Assembly: GCF_008831285.2 (NCBI RefSeq)
Contig: NC_045146.1
Coordinates: 2,072,001 to 2,136,000, forward strand
DNA length: 64,000 nucleotides
Direction: 5' to 3'
Source of the DNA: Nymphaea colorata
Taxonomy: Eukaryota > Streptophyta > Magnoliopsida > Nymphaeales > Nymphaeaceae
Part shown: piece by piece, positions 13,076-24,187 of the stretch
How positions within the stretch are numbered: position 1 is the first letter of the stretch
Layout of the letters: every line of letters starts with the position of its first letter
Notes under the pieces: model-generated
What the model saw: the letters and a program-made list of their open reading frames with translations, nothing else
The model's database searches: none
What the model was told of the DNA's origin: nothing
Program-made: the position numbers and the translations under genes

Positions 13076-16019
13076 CTTAGCAATTCCTTTTGCAGGATAT
13101 TCTCCCTTCAGCCTTGGATCTACACATTGTTTCACCTTATCCTCACTCAGCCTGGGAGTCGCCTAAACCAATTGAAGGAAACAACTCTTAGTTCAATTCT
13201 GGCGACAATGATGCTTGCTGTAAGATAACACTGATTTTGAGATAGATTCAAGGTACCCACCCAGGTAACGAGGCTTTGTTGCCCTCGTGGCATGGTATGA
13301 TCCACTGGTTTTCTGCCAGTTAGAAGCTCAAGAAGAACAACTCCAAAGCTGTATACATCACTTTTCTGGGTCAACTGACCTGTCATTGCATACCTGGAAC
13401 AAGAAATAAAAGCCACATTAATATAACATCAAATTCTATACCATCCATTCACTTAAACATATATAAATCTACAGAAACACAAACATTAAACAAGTTTTAA
13501 ACGATATAGATGTACAACACAAAATTTATGTGAATCTTCATGGCATTCCATCAGAAACAATATCTTTCTCAAGCACAAAATGGAGCAGACAATAGAAGCT
13601 TGATGAAGGAACTAAGAACAAATACCATTAATGCAAGAGCAGTTTAGCAGTAACTACTAACACATTAGACTATTTATGGACGTTGGTTATGACCATAAAG
13701 TTGAAACAGTGTGAAGAAGCAGCTTGCACACAACAAATGTGAAATTGCTGCATGCTTTCGGTTCTCTTTTGAATGCCAAGGAACAGCTTTCGTTAATGTG
13801 TCACAACAAGTGTCTGTAAATGCTGATTGGCAACAGGGATAGTTATGTCTCTTTTAGTTAAGCAACAACTTCAAAACATGGCTTACATACATCCTATTGT
13901 CTAATATTTAAAAGAAATTCAATCTCTTATACTACAAGATCCACTACATTAAAGAACCTGCATCACACTCAATGATTCAAGAAAACAAAGATAATGAAGT
14001 AAAATCATAGTACTGAAGAATTACTCTGGTGCATGATAGCCAAAGGTTCCCAACACTCGTGTGGAATGAAGGCGAGCAGCCATATCAGGTGCCTGATTTG
14101 AGAGATTGAAATCTGCAATTTTGGCTTTAAAGTCATCAAATAGGAGAACATTGCTAGATCTGATATCTCGATGTATTATAGAAGGCTGAACTTTCTCATG
14201 CAGGTATTCCAGGCCTCTTGCTGCATCAACAGCAATTTTTACTCGCTGCATCCAGTCAAGTGCAGGACCAGGTTGTGCGCCTTGCACTCCTTTTCGACCT
14301 GAAAATGAGAAAATGAGAAAATAGCCATCCTCATGCAGCAGCCTACCCAGATAAAGCATGAGGATTGTCAACCATACCATGCAAGATATCATGCAGAGAA
14401 CCCATCGTGGCAAACTCATACGCTAAAACACGCAGATTCCCCTCCACACAGTAGCCAAGCAACTCAACAACATTGTCGTGCTTCAATCTTGAGACTGCAG
14501 AGACCTGCAATCAGCAATAAGCACATGATTAACTCTGACAGATAGAGCCTCAAATTACTCATGTCGCACAGTCTGAATTGTTAGTGAATGAATGAAAATC
14601 ATTTAACATATGGGAAGACGCTAACCTGAGTCAAAAACTCTGTATTGGACTCTGGTTCATTTGAAACATCAAGCTTTTTTATTGCCACACCTTTGCCACT
14701 ATCCAATGCTGCATAATAGACTCTGCCATATGATCCTTCACCAATTAAAGATTTTGTCCCAAAATTGTCAGTCTTTTCTTTCAGTTCAGCCAACGACAAG
14801 GCTGGTACGTCAATTGGTGGAATCTTTTGAGGTTCAGGCATGGCTTGGACAGATGGCTTTGAACCTTTTTGTATTCCTGAGAGGAAAAAAAAATGATATC
14901 CTTGAAATTTTGAAAGAGAATGTAGAATAGTAGATTAGTTTACAATGAGATGCTCAAGGGAAACTAACTTAAAACTTGTAGCATTTCTCAGATAATTATC
15001 ATGGATAAAAAAATAACCCTCATGCCTCCCACCCCTCCAAAATCATTCTTATGTCCCTCTCCTTTTCTACATCAACTCATCAAGTGGCACCAATGCCAGC
15101 TTTTTTACTCATGTTAAAACCTAGGTTTATGGTGAAAACACCACTAGTTTCTCTTGTTAAGTGCATGTCTAGTTATCAGAGAAAGGTAAGTGAAAAAGGG
15201 AATGAGAAACATATGTCATATTCAAAGTTTGAAAGAAGGTCTCCAGAAAGACATGCAGACCTCACTTCAACGTAGTCTGAACTTAGAAACTTAGAGCTGC
15301 AAAGAAAAAATATGAACTATGCAGATGACAGTCCACATATGAAACGTAAAGCATTTCCAAATAACCAAATGAGACAGCTACTTTAGGTCCATAGCACATG
15401 GGTGACTTAAATCATATGCCCATTTATTTGCTGTACATATTCCCTAGTATCGCGTATATTCCTACTCTTAGATATACAATCACCGAGGAGGAAAAATGTA
15501 AAAAAACAAAGTAAAAAAAAAGATTTGGATACCATTTTCATGACAGGTTTATGCCTTGAAAACTGTTAGACAATTAACTTTACACTGTTTCCAATGCTGC
15601 AAATGGCAAACCATGACAGATGTGTGCTTTGCAAACTGTCGCATATCAGGGGACTCATCTGAAAGAATTTATACACCGTTATTATCTTCTAACTAGTACT
15701 GCAACTTCCATATAGCTGGCGTTCTGCTTGAAAAATGTCCAAAAGCACCCGTCTGTGTAAAGCTCTAAAATCATGTCCCACATATGCTCCAAAGAAGAGC
15801 TCATATTGTGAAGCATCAGACATTCAACCAACATTAGCTTGTAAGATCGAAAAAATTACAACAATTTGAGCAGTGGTTCACATAGAAGTACTTTCATGAA
15901 TCAAACGATGGAGCAAGTTATATACCATCATAGGCATTCGTTGGGCTTCTTAGCAGATCATCATCATCAGCCCTATATGTATCATCCACATGACAACTAC
16001 AACAGAGCCAACGCTTCAT
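11937..16019 (-). CDS. PTI1-like receptor-like cytoplasmic protein kinase
   Basis: Seven coding exons: 16019-15926, 14876-14626, 14504-14378, 14298-14025, 13393-13261, 13162-13076 and 12077-11937. They join in frame through GT-AG introns to give 368 residues, the usual length for plant PTI1-like kinases. The N-terminus MKRWLCCSC has cysteines suited to S-acylation and membrane anchoring. Kinase landmarks: glycine loop GEGSYGRV (77-84), ATP-binding Lys98 in VAIKKLD, catalytic loop HRDIRSSNV (200-208), DFN in place of DFG (220-222, usual in this subfamily), then activation-segment residues [16 protein letters not shown]. Downstream are the subfamily signatures [20 protein letters not shown] and [18 protein letters not shown]1-like kinases act downstream of OXI1/Pto-type kinases in defence and oxidative signalling. 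The start was chosen at 16019 by comparison with family N-termini; the exon stays open upstream, so an extended start cannot be excluded. Confidence 0.94.
13037..13073. repeat. (GA)n microsatellite abutting a PTI1-like splice donor
   Basis: About 18 GA units. On the sense strand of the kinase gene this is a (TC)n tract that begins three bases into the intron after the exon ending at 13076 (AAG|GTTCTCTC). Its position makes the donor's +4 to +6 bases part of the repeat. Confidence 0.95.
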
Positions 16020-17580
16020 CCTGTATCTCCTCTTGAAGCGCCTTACCTCGTCAGGGTAGGAATCGTCCCTACATGCAATGAAGTGAGGACGTGCATATGC
16101 CTGAGAAAGAAGAATGGACACAATAACGTATGAGCACTTGCATACGATTGAGTACGTAATATAATTTAGTGTTGCTTAACTCCTAGACGACAAAATCGTA
16201 GAACACACAGGATGAAAATGCAACATATTAAATATAATCTGATAAAATGCAGATTCCCCGTTGTTACTAAATTACAAATAGTTCCACTAGATTGTCAAGC
16301 AAAAGATGGTGTCGAATTACATGCTACCATCTCAACCAAATCCAGCGGACAGAGTTTCCAGAATATAAAGCAAATTTCAACTTCTTTTTCAAATCCTTCA
16401 ACTAAACATACAAGGAAAAACTCAGCCAAAGATTTACGACCACATGCTCAAAACGCGAAACTTATGATGGTTTTAAAACAAAGAAAAATCTAAGACAAAT
16501 CCCCATAAGTCTCACCAACAAACCATGCCGCTGCGCGTTGTCCTCCATTTTAAGAATCACTGACCAAAGCAATCCAAACACGTTTGTCTTTCAGATCATA
16601 CGAAGACAACAGGCTACCGCAAGGCAACCACGGAATAAAAAGAAGAAAGACGACGGATAGGTTCCAGAAACAAAACTAGACAAAGAATTGAAAGACCAAA
16701 TTATGTCGAGAAGATCTCAATTACATCAAGTACCACACTCCACACATTTTGTACGAGATCCTTAGCAATGGATCTTCTTAAGAAAAAAAAAAAAACCAGT
16801 CGCCTTCAAAAACCACCAGAAAATCCAATTTTTTGGAAGACCAAGAAAACCATTAAGCTTAACACGGTTCCTCCCAAAGAGAAACGAACGAACACAACGG
16901 GGAAACCCAGAAAACCGAAATTCCGAAGGACAACCTTCACCTGAAATACCAATGAGAAATTAACAGATCGTATGAATATCCAACAGATGGAGGAAAAGGG
17001 TAAGGGAATACAACAACGGAGGAACCAACAAAAACGATCGGTTAAAAGAATTCTCTCTCTTTAACCAAAAATGCCGACGAAAAACAATAGATCGCCGAAT
17101 TGGTTCCCGAGAGGAACCAAATTATCGACCACCAACAAAAGATCAAAACCAGAAACGGAGCTCCAACAAGCAAAAGAAGGAGAAGAAACCAAAAAAGAAG
17201 GAAAAAAATACAGAGAAGATAAGCTCCCCACGAAGAAAGAAGAACTTTTCAACGGAACCGAGGGGAGGGGGCCGTCTTCTAATATCTAAATCGGTATAAG
17301 AAGGGGAGAGAGCGAGAGAGAGATCCATGCCTGTATTTGCGGAGAAGGTCCTCTTCGATGGTGGTTTTCTCTTCTCCAACGTCGATAGTTTTCGAGCTTC
17401 GGTAGGAGAAAAGGGGAGGCGAGAGGAATCTGGGTGCCGTGGCAAGCTTGTTCGCGAGGTGGTGAGACTGCATAAAACGGAAGGGGCCAAAAAGCAAACG
17501 CAGCTAAAGAGGACGGGTACGTCCTGGGATATATGCGAAAGTGACCTGTCCTTGCCGAAATTCAATTTTTCTGCTTTTAA
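16020..17580 (-). promoter_or_regulatory. Probable 5' leader, leader intron and promoter of the PTI1-like gene
   Basis: Upstream of the start codon a strong acceptor (TTCTTCTTTCTCAG at about 16114-16101) and, further up, a strong donor (TTTCAG|GTGAAG near 16940) suggest a spliced 5' leader, as in many PTI1-like genes. The first leader exon would then lie between about 16.94 kb and the start of transcription, probably near 17.3-17.5 kb, where the sense strand is CT-rich. The spliced leader would contain a 17-codon upstream open frame (16096-16043, ATG to TAA). The exon junctions and start of transcription are inferred, not proven. Confidence 0.45.
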
Positions 17581-18692
17581 TTAGTCGCGATCCGGTGAGG
17601 CTGCATCGCCGCGTGACGGAAATACCCCTAAAAGTTTCCATAAATTACACACGATCTATAATTGTATTATTTGTTACCAGATCCCCTTCGGATCCAGGTT
17701 GTCATGTTTGGACTTGCCCCGGTAACGGTTTGACTGATGTTCCTTGGAAACCGGGAGACATCTCAAACCGTGTTTGATGGTGTGTCTTTCTAAGTATCTT
17801 ATTTTACTATTATGCATGGAAGTGGTAGTTAATTAAGGGATAAACTATTATGACATGTTCTTTATAAAGATAATTAATCTGGGGTTGATGGGTCTCCTAC
17901 TAAATTATATATTGATGGGGACCCACTTGACCTTTTCCAATTTGAAAAACTTAAGAACAAAGCTATGACATGGTTGGTAGAGAAACGTTTGTTGGTGGAG
18001 AAAAGAAAATTGATTGGTTGAGTTTCAAACTTTTTCTGCTAGATGGGTTGAATGCATGCTGTTCTTTTTAGTAAAAAAGCAATGGGAAATCTTATATAAG
18101 GGTGCATCAAGATTGAGAAGTAAACGATGGTGATGCTCGAAGTTGTGGAAAAAAATTTGAGGATCAAAACAAACATTCACATCTGGAACGGAGGGGGAAC
18201 ATTCGTTCCCTGTATTTGCTGAAAATTTAAATTAAATATAATATAAAGTTGTCTCTTTCGCTTATAAACATTAAAAATTTATATATATGTGCCTTCTTGA
18301 CTTGTATTTCTAATGTTGTCTCTTTGGCTTATTTTGGATTATAAACATTAGAAATTTATATATACGTGCCTTGCTGAATTGTATTTTTCTTTTGCCACTA
18401 AATTCATTTTTAATGAAAGAAAGATTAGGATCGTCAAGGGGGTTGGTGCAATAGCTGGAAGGCAGCCAATATTTGTTTCAAAATCTCGTGGCACCAACTT
18501 CATGTGCTGTAAAAAGGGGAACATCAATATGCAATTAAAGTATAGCAAGAGCATCATCCCGAGGTTCTAAAAGGTTGCCTGGTATAGTGATATATCTTGT
18601 AGGATGCGAGAAAAGTTAGAGGTTTTGGGTTTTAGTTGGGTAATAGGATGAATATACTCCTCAGGGTTTTACAACTTATAGTGAGAAACTAA
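17581..18692. other. Intergenic, AT-rich, no gene recognised
   Basis: This is the start of the transposon-rich part of the window. The phrase CATTA(A/G)AAATTTATATATA(T/C)GTGCCTT occurs twice (about 18268-18292 and 18347-18371), a small direct repeat. No conserved coding block was seen. Confidence 0.5.
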
Positions 18693-18990
18693 GAAGACAT
18701 TTGGGTGACACTTCAAAACCAGATTTTGGAGTTTTGTCTTTAAAACCAACTTTTTGGAGTATTTGGGTGTTGTCAAAACTGGGTTTGAAGAAAACTCAGT
18801 TTTGACGAAAGCTGGCTTTGTAAAACGTAGTGAAAAACTTAGTCCCCCATTAGGTTATTCAAAAACCAGGTTTTAGATGTGTCACTCAAACAAAGGAACA
18901 AAGTTTTTAAAACTCCTTAAAAAACTTGGTGTGTATAAAACTTAGTTTTTACAAAGCTGGATTAGTGGAGAGTGTTATTCAAACACCCCC
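18693..18990. mobile_element. Tourist-like (PIF/Harbinger) MITE candidate
   Basis: About 298 bp. The left end GAAGACATTTGGGTGACAC and the reverse complement of the right end, GGGGGTGTTTGAATAACAC, align over 19 bases with differences that are nearly all transitions. Flanking triplets are TAA (left) and TAG (right), close to the TWA target site of PIF/Harbinger elements. The GGGGGTGTTTG end resembles known Tourist termini. It has no coding capacity. Confidence 0.55.
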
Positions 18991-19039
18991 TAGCCGCCAG
19001 GCGTAGGATGATGTTTGTGTAAGTAAAATAGAAAAAAGA

Positions 19040-19041
<2 letters not shown>

Positions 19042-19081
<40 letters not shown>
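19042..19081. repeat. (TA)n microsatellite
   Basis: About 20 TA units. Similar tracts occur at 19819-19843, 21273-21319 (interrupted once by CA), 21899-21921, 35705-35722, 38068-38092 and 40852-40876, all in intergenic or repeat-rich DNA. Confidence 0.95.
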
Positions 19082-19084
<3 letters not shown>

Positions 19085-19260
19085 GTCGCCTCATATCCTT
19101 TGTAAGCAAAAAATGCCTTTACCTTCAACTATAGTATCAGGAAGTGTTGAGGATAAGGGGAAAAAATAAGCTCAAGTACGTGTATGCGAATCTTTGATAA
19201 CGGGAAAAATAGACTGCTTGTCACCCTAACTAGCATAACCTTGTCAATGGCTCAAAATTA

Positions 19261-19570
19261 GGAATGTCAGCAGATCGGATACAAATCTGATTTGTATCCA
19301 ATGTACTCTTAATAGTATCTGTTTTTCATATAAAAGAAAAATCATATCCGAAGCCGAACCTGAAATCCGATTTTCACAATCTGAACCCAATTTTTGCATT
19401 CACATTTGCATCAGAATCCAAAATTTTAACCAAATCAGGCATGTTTTCAAAATGTAAGAGCATTAGATATATGATATTTATTTAAAGCTAAATTCGATCC
19501 CAATCCAATCAGATATTTAAGTATATCTGGATCCGATTCAATGTAATTTCTTAAATCCGGCCCAAACCCA
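19261..19570. mobile_element. Truncated copy of the TAGGGATG hAT-like MITE family
   Basis: The left end (GGAATGTCAGCAGATC) and the many ATCCGAT/AATCTGA words match the family whose better copies are at 20481-20907 and 25802-26227. No right terminal repeat was found, so this copy is truncated or decayed. Confidence 0.5.
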
Positions 19571-19815
19571 ACCACAAACCCTGGAAGTAGAGAGAAGGAG
19601 GGGATGAAGTGACGGGGTTTGATTTTCAATTGAGCCGTGGGATCAAATATTTATTCCATTTACTTGGAAGCGGTAAAATTACCAGGATGAGTGCTGGATT
19701 CCCATTTTAGAGGATCTATTCTTTGGTTCCTTCAAGTTGTTGAGGTTGTGAAAATTAATAGTAAAACTTTTATGTTTACAAGTTCTTTCAAAGAGGGGGA
19801 AGCTTTGGTCTTGGA

Positions 19816-19847
<32 letters not shown>

Positions 19848-20480
19848 GAAAGAAAATAATGATTTTTCCATCGCCAGTAATAAAAGGAGTGAGATTTTAT
19901 ACCTAAACACAGTAATAGCTCAAGATAACGATTTTTTCATGCAGTGAATTTATTACAGTGACCCGTCATATTAGTTTTCGATTGATATTTTTTTTATATC
20001 CTAATTTTCTATTTTATTACATAATTTTGTGATTTAGTTGTAGGTTAACATCACAATGTAGTGCTGTTGGCGTCAATTAAACCATAGTTAGAAAAATTCA
20101 ATGCTTCTTGTTTTTTTTTATTGAGCAGGAGGACAACAACCCACTATTTGAATGCCCGGTTTTGGGTTGCATCGGGACCTGGGTGAGGTACGGCACATCC
20201 TTCAACTTGAGTGTCACTATCCTACCTTTTAGATTAACATTGTCGTCAAAATCACATGTTATCCAATTTGCCGCTGTCAAACCCATTAGATGAAGAAGTT
20301 TCTTTACGAGCTTGGAGATAAATAAAAAAAAAGGCCGTTTTCAAGCGTTTATTGACATCACCTCATCACAAATCAACAACTCACTTGTATTTCATTAGCC
20401 TATTTTGATTTGTTATCATTGGTGTGCTGTTTGCTGATATATGAATCACACCATACCTAAATAAAAAAGTATAAGATGAT

Positions 20481-20907
20481 TAGGGATGTTAACAAATCTG
20501 ATTTGGATGACGAACTGCTTCAAAAGAGTGAAATATAGAAAAAAAAATTAATCACTGCATAAAAAATCAAATTGGATTCAGATTTAAGAAATGATATTCG
20601 ATTGGATTCAAATTTTGATAAATACCCACATCGGATTTCGTTTTGCTAGGTTTGGGTTTAAATAAATATCTTTATCTCCAATGTTCATGCATTTTGAGGG
20701 TTCCTAACATATTATCATGCAGTTCAGATTCAGATTGGGATGTAAATTTTAAAATCAAATTCAATTTGGATTCTGATCGTCATGAATTTGGATATACTTT
20801 TCTTCATTCATTAATTTTGAATCTAGTTCAAATCCGAACACATAAACATACAAAAAATCGATATTGTTAAGATATATTGATTGAAATCTGATCCATTCGC
20901 ATCCCTA
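20481..20907. mobile_element. hAT-like MITE with TAGGGATG ends and 8-bp target-site duplication
   Basis: This 427-bp element starts TAGGGATGTTAAC and ends with the reverse complement of TAGGGATGCGAATGG. It is flanked by AAGATGAT on the left and GAGATGAT on the right, an 8-bp duplication with one mismatch, as expected for hAT transposition. The interior is rich in GATT/AATCTGA words and has no transposase. Confidence 0.75.
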
Positions 20908-21268
20908 GAGATGATTCTAAAGTGCAACTTTTCAGATGTTATGATTGCAATCTCCAATACGCATTCACTTAAGTTGCCATTAGCATTTCGATGTTCTTGA
21001 CTCTATTGTACTTTGGCTTCGGTAAAATTCTCGTTGGCCTTCTATTTACATTGTCTTCCTAATGAGATGCTTCAAAATGTAACTTCAACTAATAGATTCT
21101 TGTTTACGTGATAACTAAATTTGATCTAAGTTATTTGATTTGCAAATGAAAAGTATTGAAATTATAAATTTGAAATGCCAGTACAATGATTGGAGTTCAA
21201 CAGGGGTGGAGCCAACAATTTTTTGTTGCACCTGTCAAACAATAGTTTCAAAGAGGCCGGAAAATAAT

Positions 21269-21319
<51 letters not shown>

Positions 21320-22218
21320 AAACTAATTTTTTTGATTTTACATGTAAAATTTAGATGGTTAAAAAACTGAGGAGAGAGGGGGTGGGGGGTGTCCAACCAT
21401 TATTTATTTCTTGAGATCTTACTCTTAATAAACAGCTATTTTCCATGCCTCCAAAGTTCAAGGATGTGTTAAACAGTTTACCTTCAACTTGGTAACGCAT
21501 ATCCCGCTTCATTGATCAAAGAGCATAGCACTTATGAGAATCGAACTGAGGACCGAGCTCCCACTGGTGAATGACTGATATACTCTTTGAGGCTCTTGGT
21601 AAGGGTTATCATATTTTTATACATAGTTAATGATTTAATTTTTTATGCAAATTGAATTTCATGATAATTCCATTCATTAATTTCTTTCACAAAAAGTCGC
21701 CATATGGCCAATTTCTTTTAACAGTTAAAAGAGATGATTCATTATGTGCATTAAGCATCCGCAACTCAAAATTCCACGAACATTGTGACATTAAAAGGTC
21801 GTAATTTTCATTTAAAAAGAAGCATGGTCAACATATGGACCACAAGAAACGCGTTATGTTGTTTATAGTTTGTAGTAATTTATTCAGATGCTTCATAAAT
21901 TATATATATATATATATATAATATGCATTTTTGCATTGATGCAGGATCTGCAGATTTTCCTTTTGGGGATGTTTCATATATATGTTTTCTTTTTTGGGTG
22001 TACTGGATGAGGTTAGTTAACACGCTGGACATCCTTAAATCAAATAAGTGAAATATTTCCTGGAAACTTTGGGAAATATTTCACCTTTTCACATTTAAAA
22101 AATTCAAGGCTTTTGAGAGATCTGTATATCTGTCAATCTCTCCCTACTATTATTTCACACGCATATGTCACAATAACTTAGCATTTGCTAATTAGATATA
22201 ACAGGACATACAATATAC
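20908..22218. other. Repeat-rich intergenic DNA
   Basis: Contains (TA)n tracts (21273-21319, 21899-21921) and a phrase at about 21535-21570 (GAGAATCGAACTGAGGACCGAGC) of a kind common in decayed plant repeats. A similar phrase lies near 25150-25230. No gene was recognised. Confidence 0.45.
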
Positions 22219-22440
22219 ATGTTGGTTGGCTTTGAGTTTAGACCTGGGCATCTGGCCGGCCCGGCCCGGTGAGAACTGGTTGGGGCTGGCGCAATGTCCA
22301 AAACCTGGGCCCGGCCATGCTCGATGCTCGAAACTTGGGCCTGGCCGGGCCTGGGTTTTGGACATTGAGCCAGCTAGAACCAGTTCTCACTGGGCCGGGC
22401 CAGCCAGATGCCCAGGTCTAAACTCAACACCAACCAACAT
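22219..22440. repeat. 222-bp near-perfect palindrome (foldback / hairpin)
   Basis: The outer 80 or so bases on each side are near-perfect reverse complements (ATGTTGGTTGG at the left end, CCAACCAACAT at the right). Complementarity continues through the GAGAACTGGTT and CAATGTCCAAAACC blocks almost to a centre near 22330, where GCTCGATGCTCGAA sits. It is very GC-rich (GGCCCGGCCC). A related TAGACCTGGGC end recurs inverted at about 22557-22570, so this may be a foldback insertion nested in, or forming part of, a larger TIR element. It has no coding block. Confidence 0.85.
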
Positions 22441-23070
22441 AATAACATATATATTTTAATTAATAAAAAAATTATTTAAAAGTTATCGAGCCAGATCTGG
22501 CCCCTGTCGGGTCAACCCGGGCCAGGTACGGGGTACCCACCGGCCGCCCGACCCGGCGCCCAGGTCTAGTTGAGGTAACAAATGTTCTCCATATTAAGGA
22601 CAAGGGTTGTGGTTGCACACTCCTTTCCCTCCTTTCACCTCTTTCTTTCTCTCTCTCTCTCTTTCCCACTCAGACCTTTCCTAACAAAGTCATACCAAGG
22701 CTTCAAAGATTAGCATCAAAAGGATAAAGATCTTTTGGCAGCATGGCCATTGTTATTTGTAGTTCACTTGTCACACAAAGCAAAATCTCCCATTCATTTT
22801 TTTAGATTCAAAAGGTACAATTAAGTTTTTCCATGAAAAATTAAAAACCAAATAAGTTTTCCTCCAACAAGTTAGCAATTATTTCATTGTTAATTAAAAC
22901 GGCAATTATCCGTTTCTAACAACAGTTAATTTGGTGTGAAATTTGCCATTTCTCCCTTTTGACAATAAGTGAGAGGCACAACCATTCCCATATCCCCCCA
23001 ACCTCATGGTTTAGGACTCCTTCAGGACCTGGATGGTCAATAGTGCACCATTCAAATTTGACTATCAGTC
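22441..23070. other. Repeat-derived intergenic DNA with a GC-rich block
   Basis: Bases 22490-22570 are GC-rich (CGGGTCAACCCGGGCC, GGTACGGGGTACCC) and end in the inverted TAGACCTGGGC motif noted for the neighbouring palindrome. The rest is AT-rich with a short (CT)n run near 22645. No gene was recognised. Confidence 0.4.
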
Positions 23071-23252
23071 CAGAGTGGAGCAAGAAATTTTTTGCGGGTC
23101 GAATTAAAGTTTTTAAATTTTGATTAGGACCGAAATATCATTTTTCAAAATTTTAATATAAAACAAGTGAACTTTTTTAAAATTTACATGTAATTTTTTT
23201 TCTTGAAGTTGGGGCTAGGGCCCAAGCGGGTCCTACCTGGGCTCCGCCCTGG
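23071..23252. mobile_element. Small MITE with GGCGGAGC-type terminal repeats
   Basis: The left end CAGAGTGGAGCAAG and the reverse complement of the right end, CCAGGGCGGAGCCCAGG, form imperfect terminal inverted repeats of the (C)AGxGGCGGAGC class seen on many plant hAT-like elements. The interior phrase CGAATTAAAGTTTxTAAATTTTG is shared with the element starting at 23365. No clear target-site duplication was found. Confidence 0.5.
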
Positions 23253-23364
23253 ACTCTATTTCAGAATTCCAGGAACTGTGCCAAACTCTCGTTAAGATCC
23301 TTTTTCAAAATATGTATTGCCGGCCTCTCCCCATCGAATGAGGGGACCCTCATGCCTTTTTAGG

Positions 23365-24187
23365 CAAGGGCGGAGCCAGAAAATTTTCATGAGGGAGGCC
23401 GAATTAAAGTTTCTAAATTTTGGTTAGAGCTGAAATATATTTTTTCAAAATTTTTGTATAAAACAAGCGAAATTATTTAAGCCAGGTGACTAAGCAAAAA
23501 TATTCATAACATATTAGTAGCTTGGTTACTGAAATTAATTGGTCTAATTGAGGATTTTAAAAACTAAAAAAATCATGAATTTGTTACTCATTAAATAAGC
23601 TAATCCAATTATGATATAGTGCTTCAATTCCAGGCTCATTGTTTTTGCTGGATCAATTGATTCCACCAATTTCATGATTTAATTATGAACAGAAGAGTAC
23701 TTTCCATTTCATCTCCAACTCAATTAATTAATTTGGCTTTATTGGGACCTACCACCCATCAACATGGAGGTCACCACTGAGTGCTGGAGCCTCTTCATGC
23801 CACCTAGGTCATTCACTAAAAAAGGGCCATGAAATCATAATGCGGTTACTTTCTGTGTAGGACACCGATATATAAGTTGAGGCAGCGGAAGACATCATCT
23901 TGTGGCACTGAAAATAAGCTTGGTTTCTCGACAGGATGGGGAGAAGGGTGAAGACTTCTGCTCTCAATGTGGTGGTAACTAGGATGAAATACTCCTCTTG
24001 ATCCTGAAAATTATAAAGATCTTCTTTAGGTCAAAGTCAGTAGCGTTTGCCCATGCCAACAACAAATTTTTTATTTATTTTTACATTCATTTCTTACAAT
24101 TATTTTCTTATTTATATATGTTGTGCCCCTTCAAAAAATGAGAATTAAACAGTGTTCCATAGCCAAAAAGTTCTGGTTCCGCCACTG
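23365..24187. mobile_element. hAT-like non-autonomous element with GGCGGAGCCAG ends
   Basis: The left end CAAGGGCGGAGCCAGAA and the reverse complement of the right end, CAGTGGCGGAACCAGAA, are matching terminal inverted repeats about 820 bp apart. No transposase motif was seen inside. Other single ends of the same class occur near 24810, 25485, 40395, 44893, 46895, 53163, 54951, 55190 and 55365. The family is therefore well spread, including around the FT-like copies. Confidence 0.6.
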
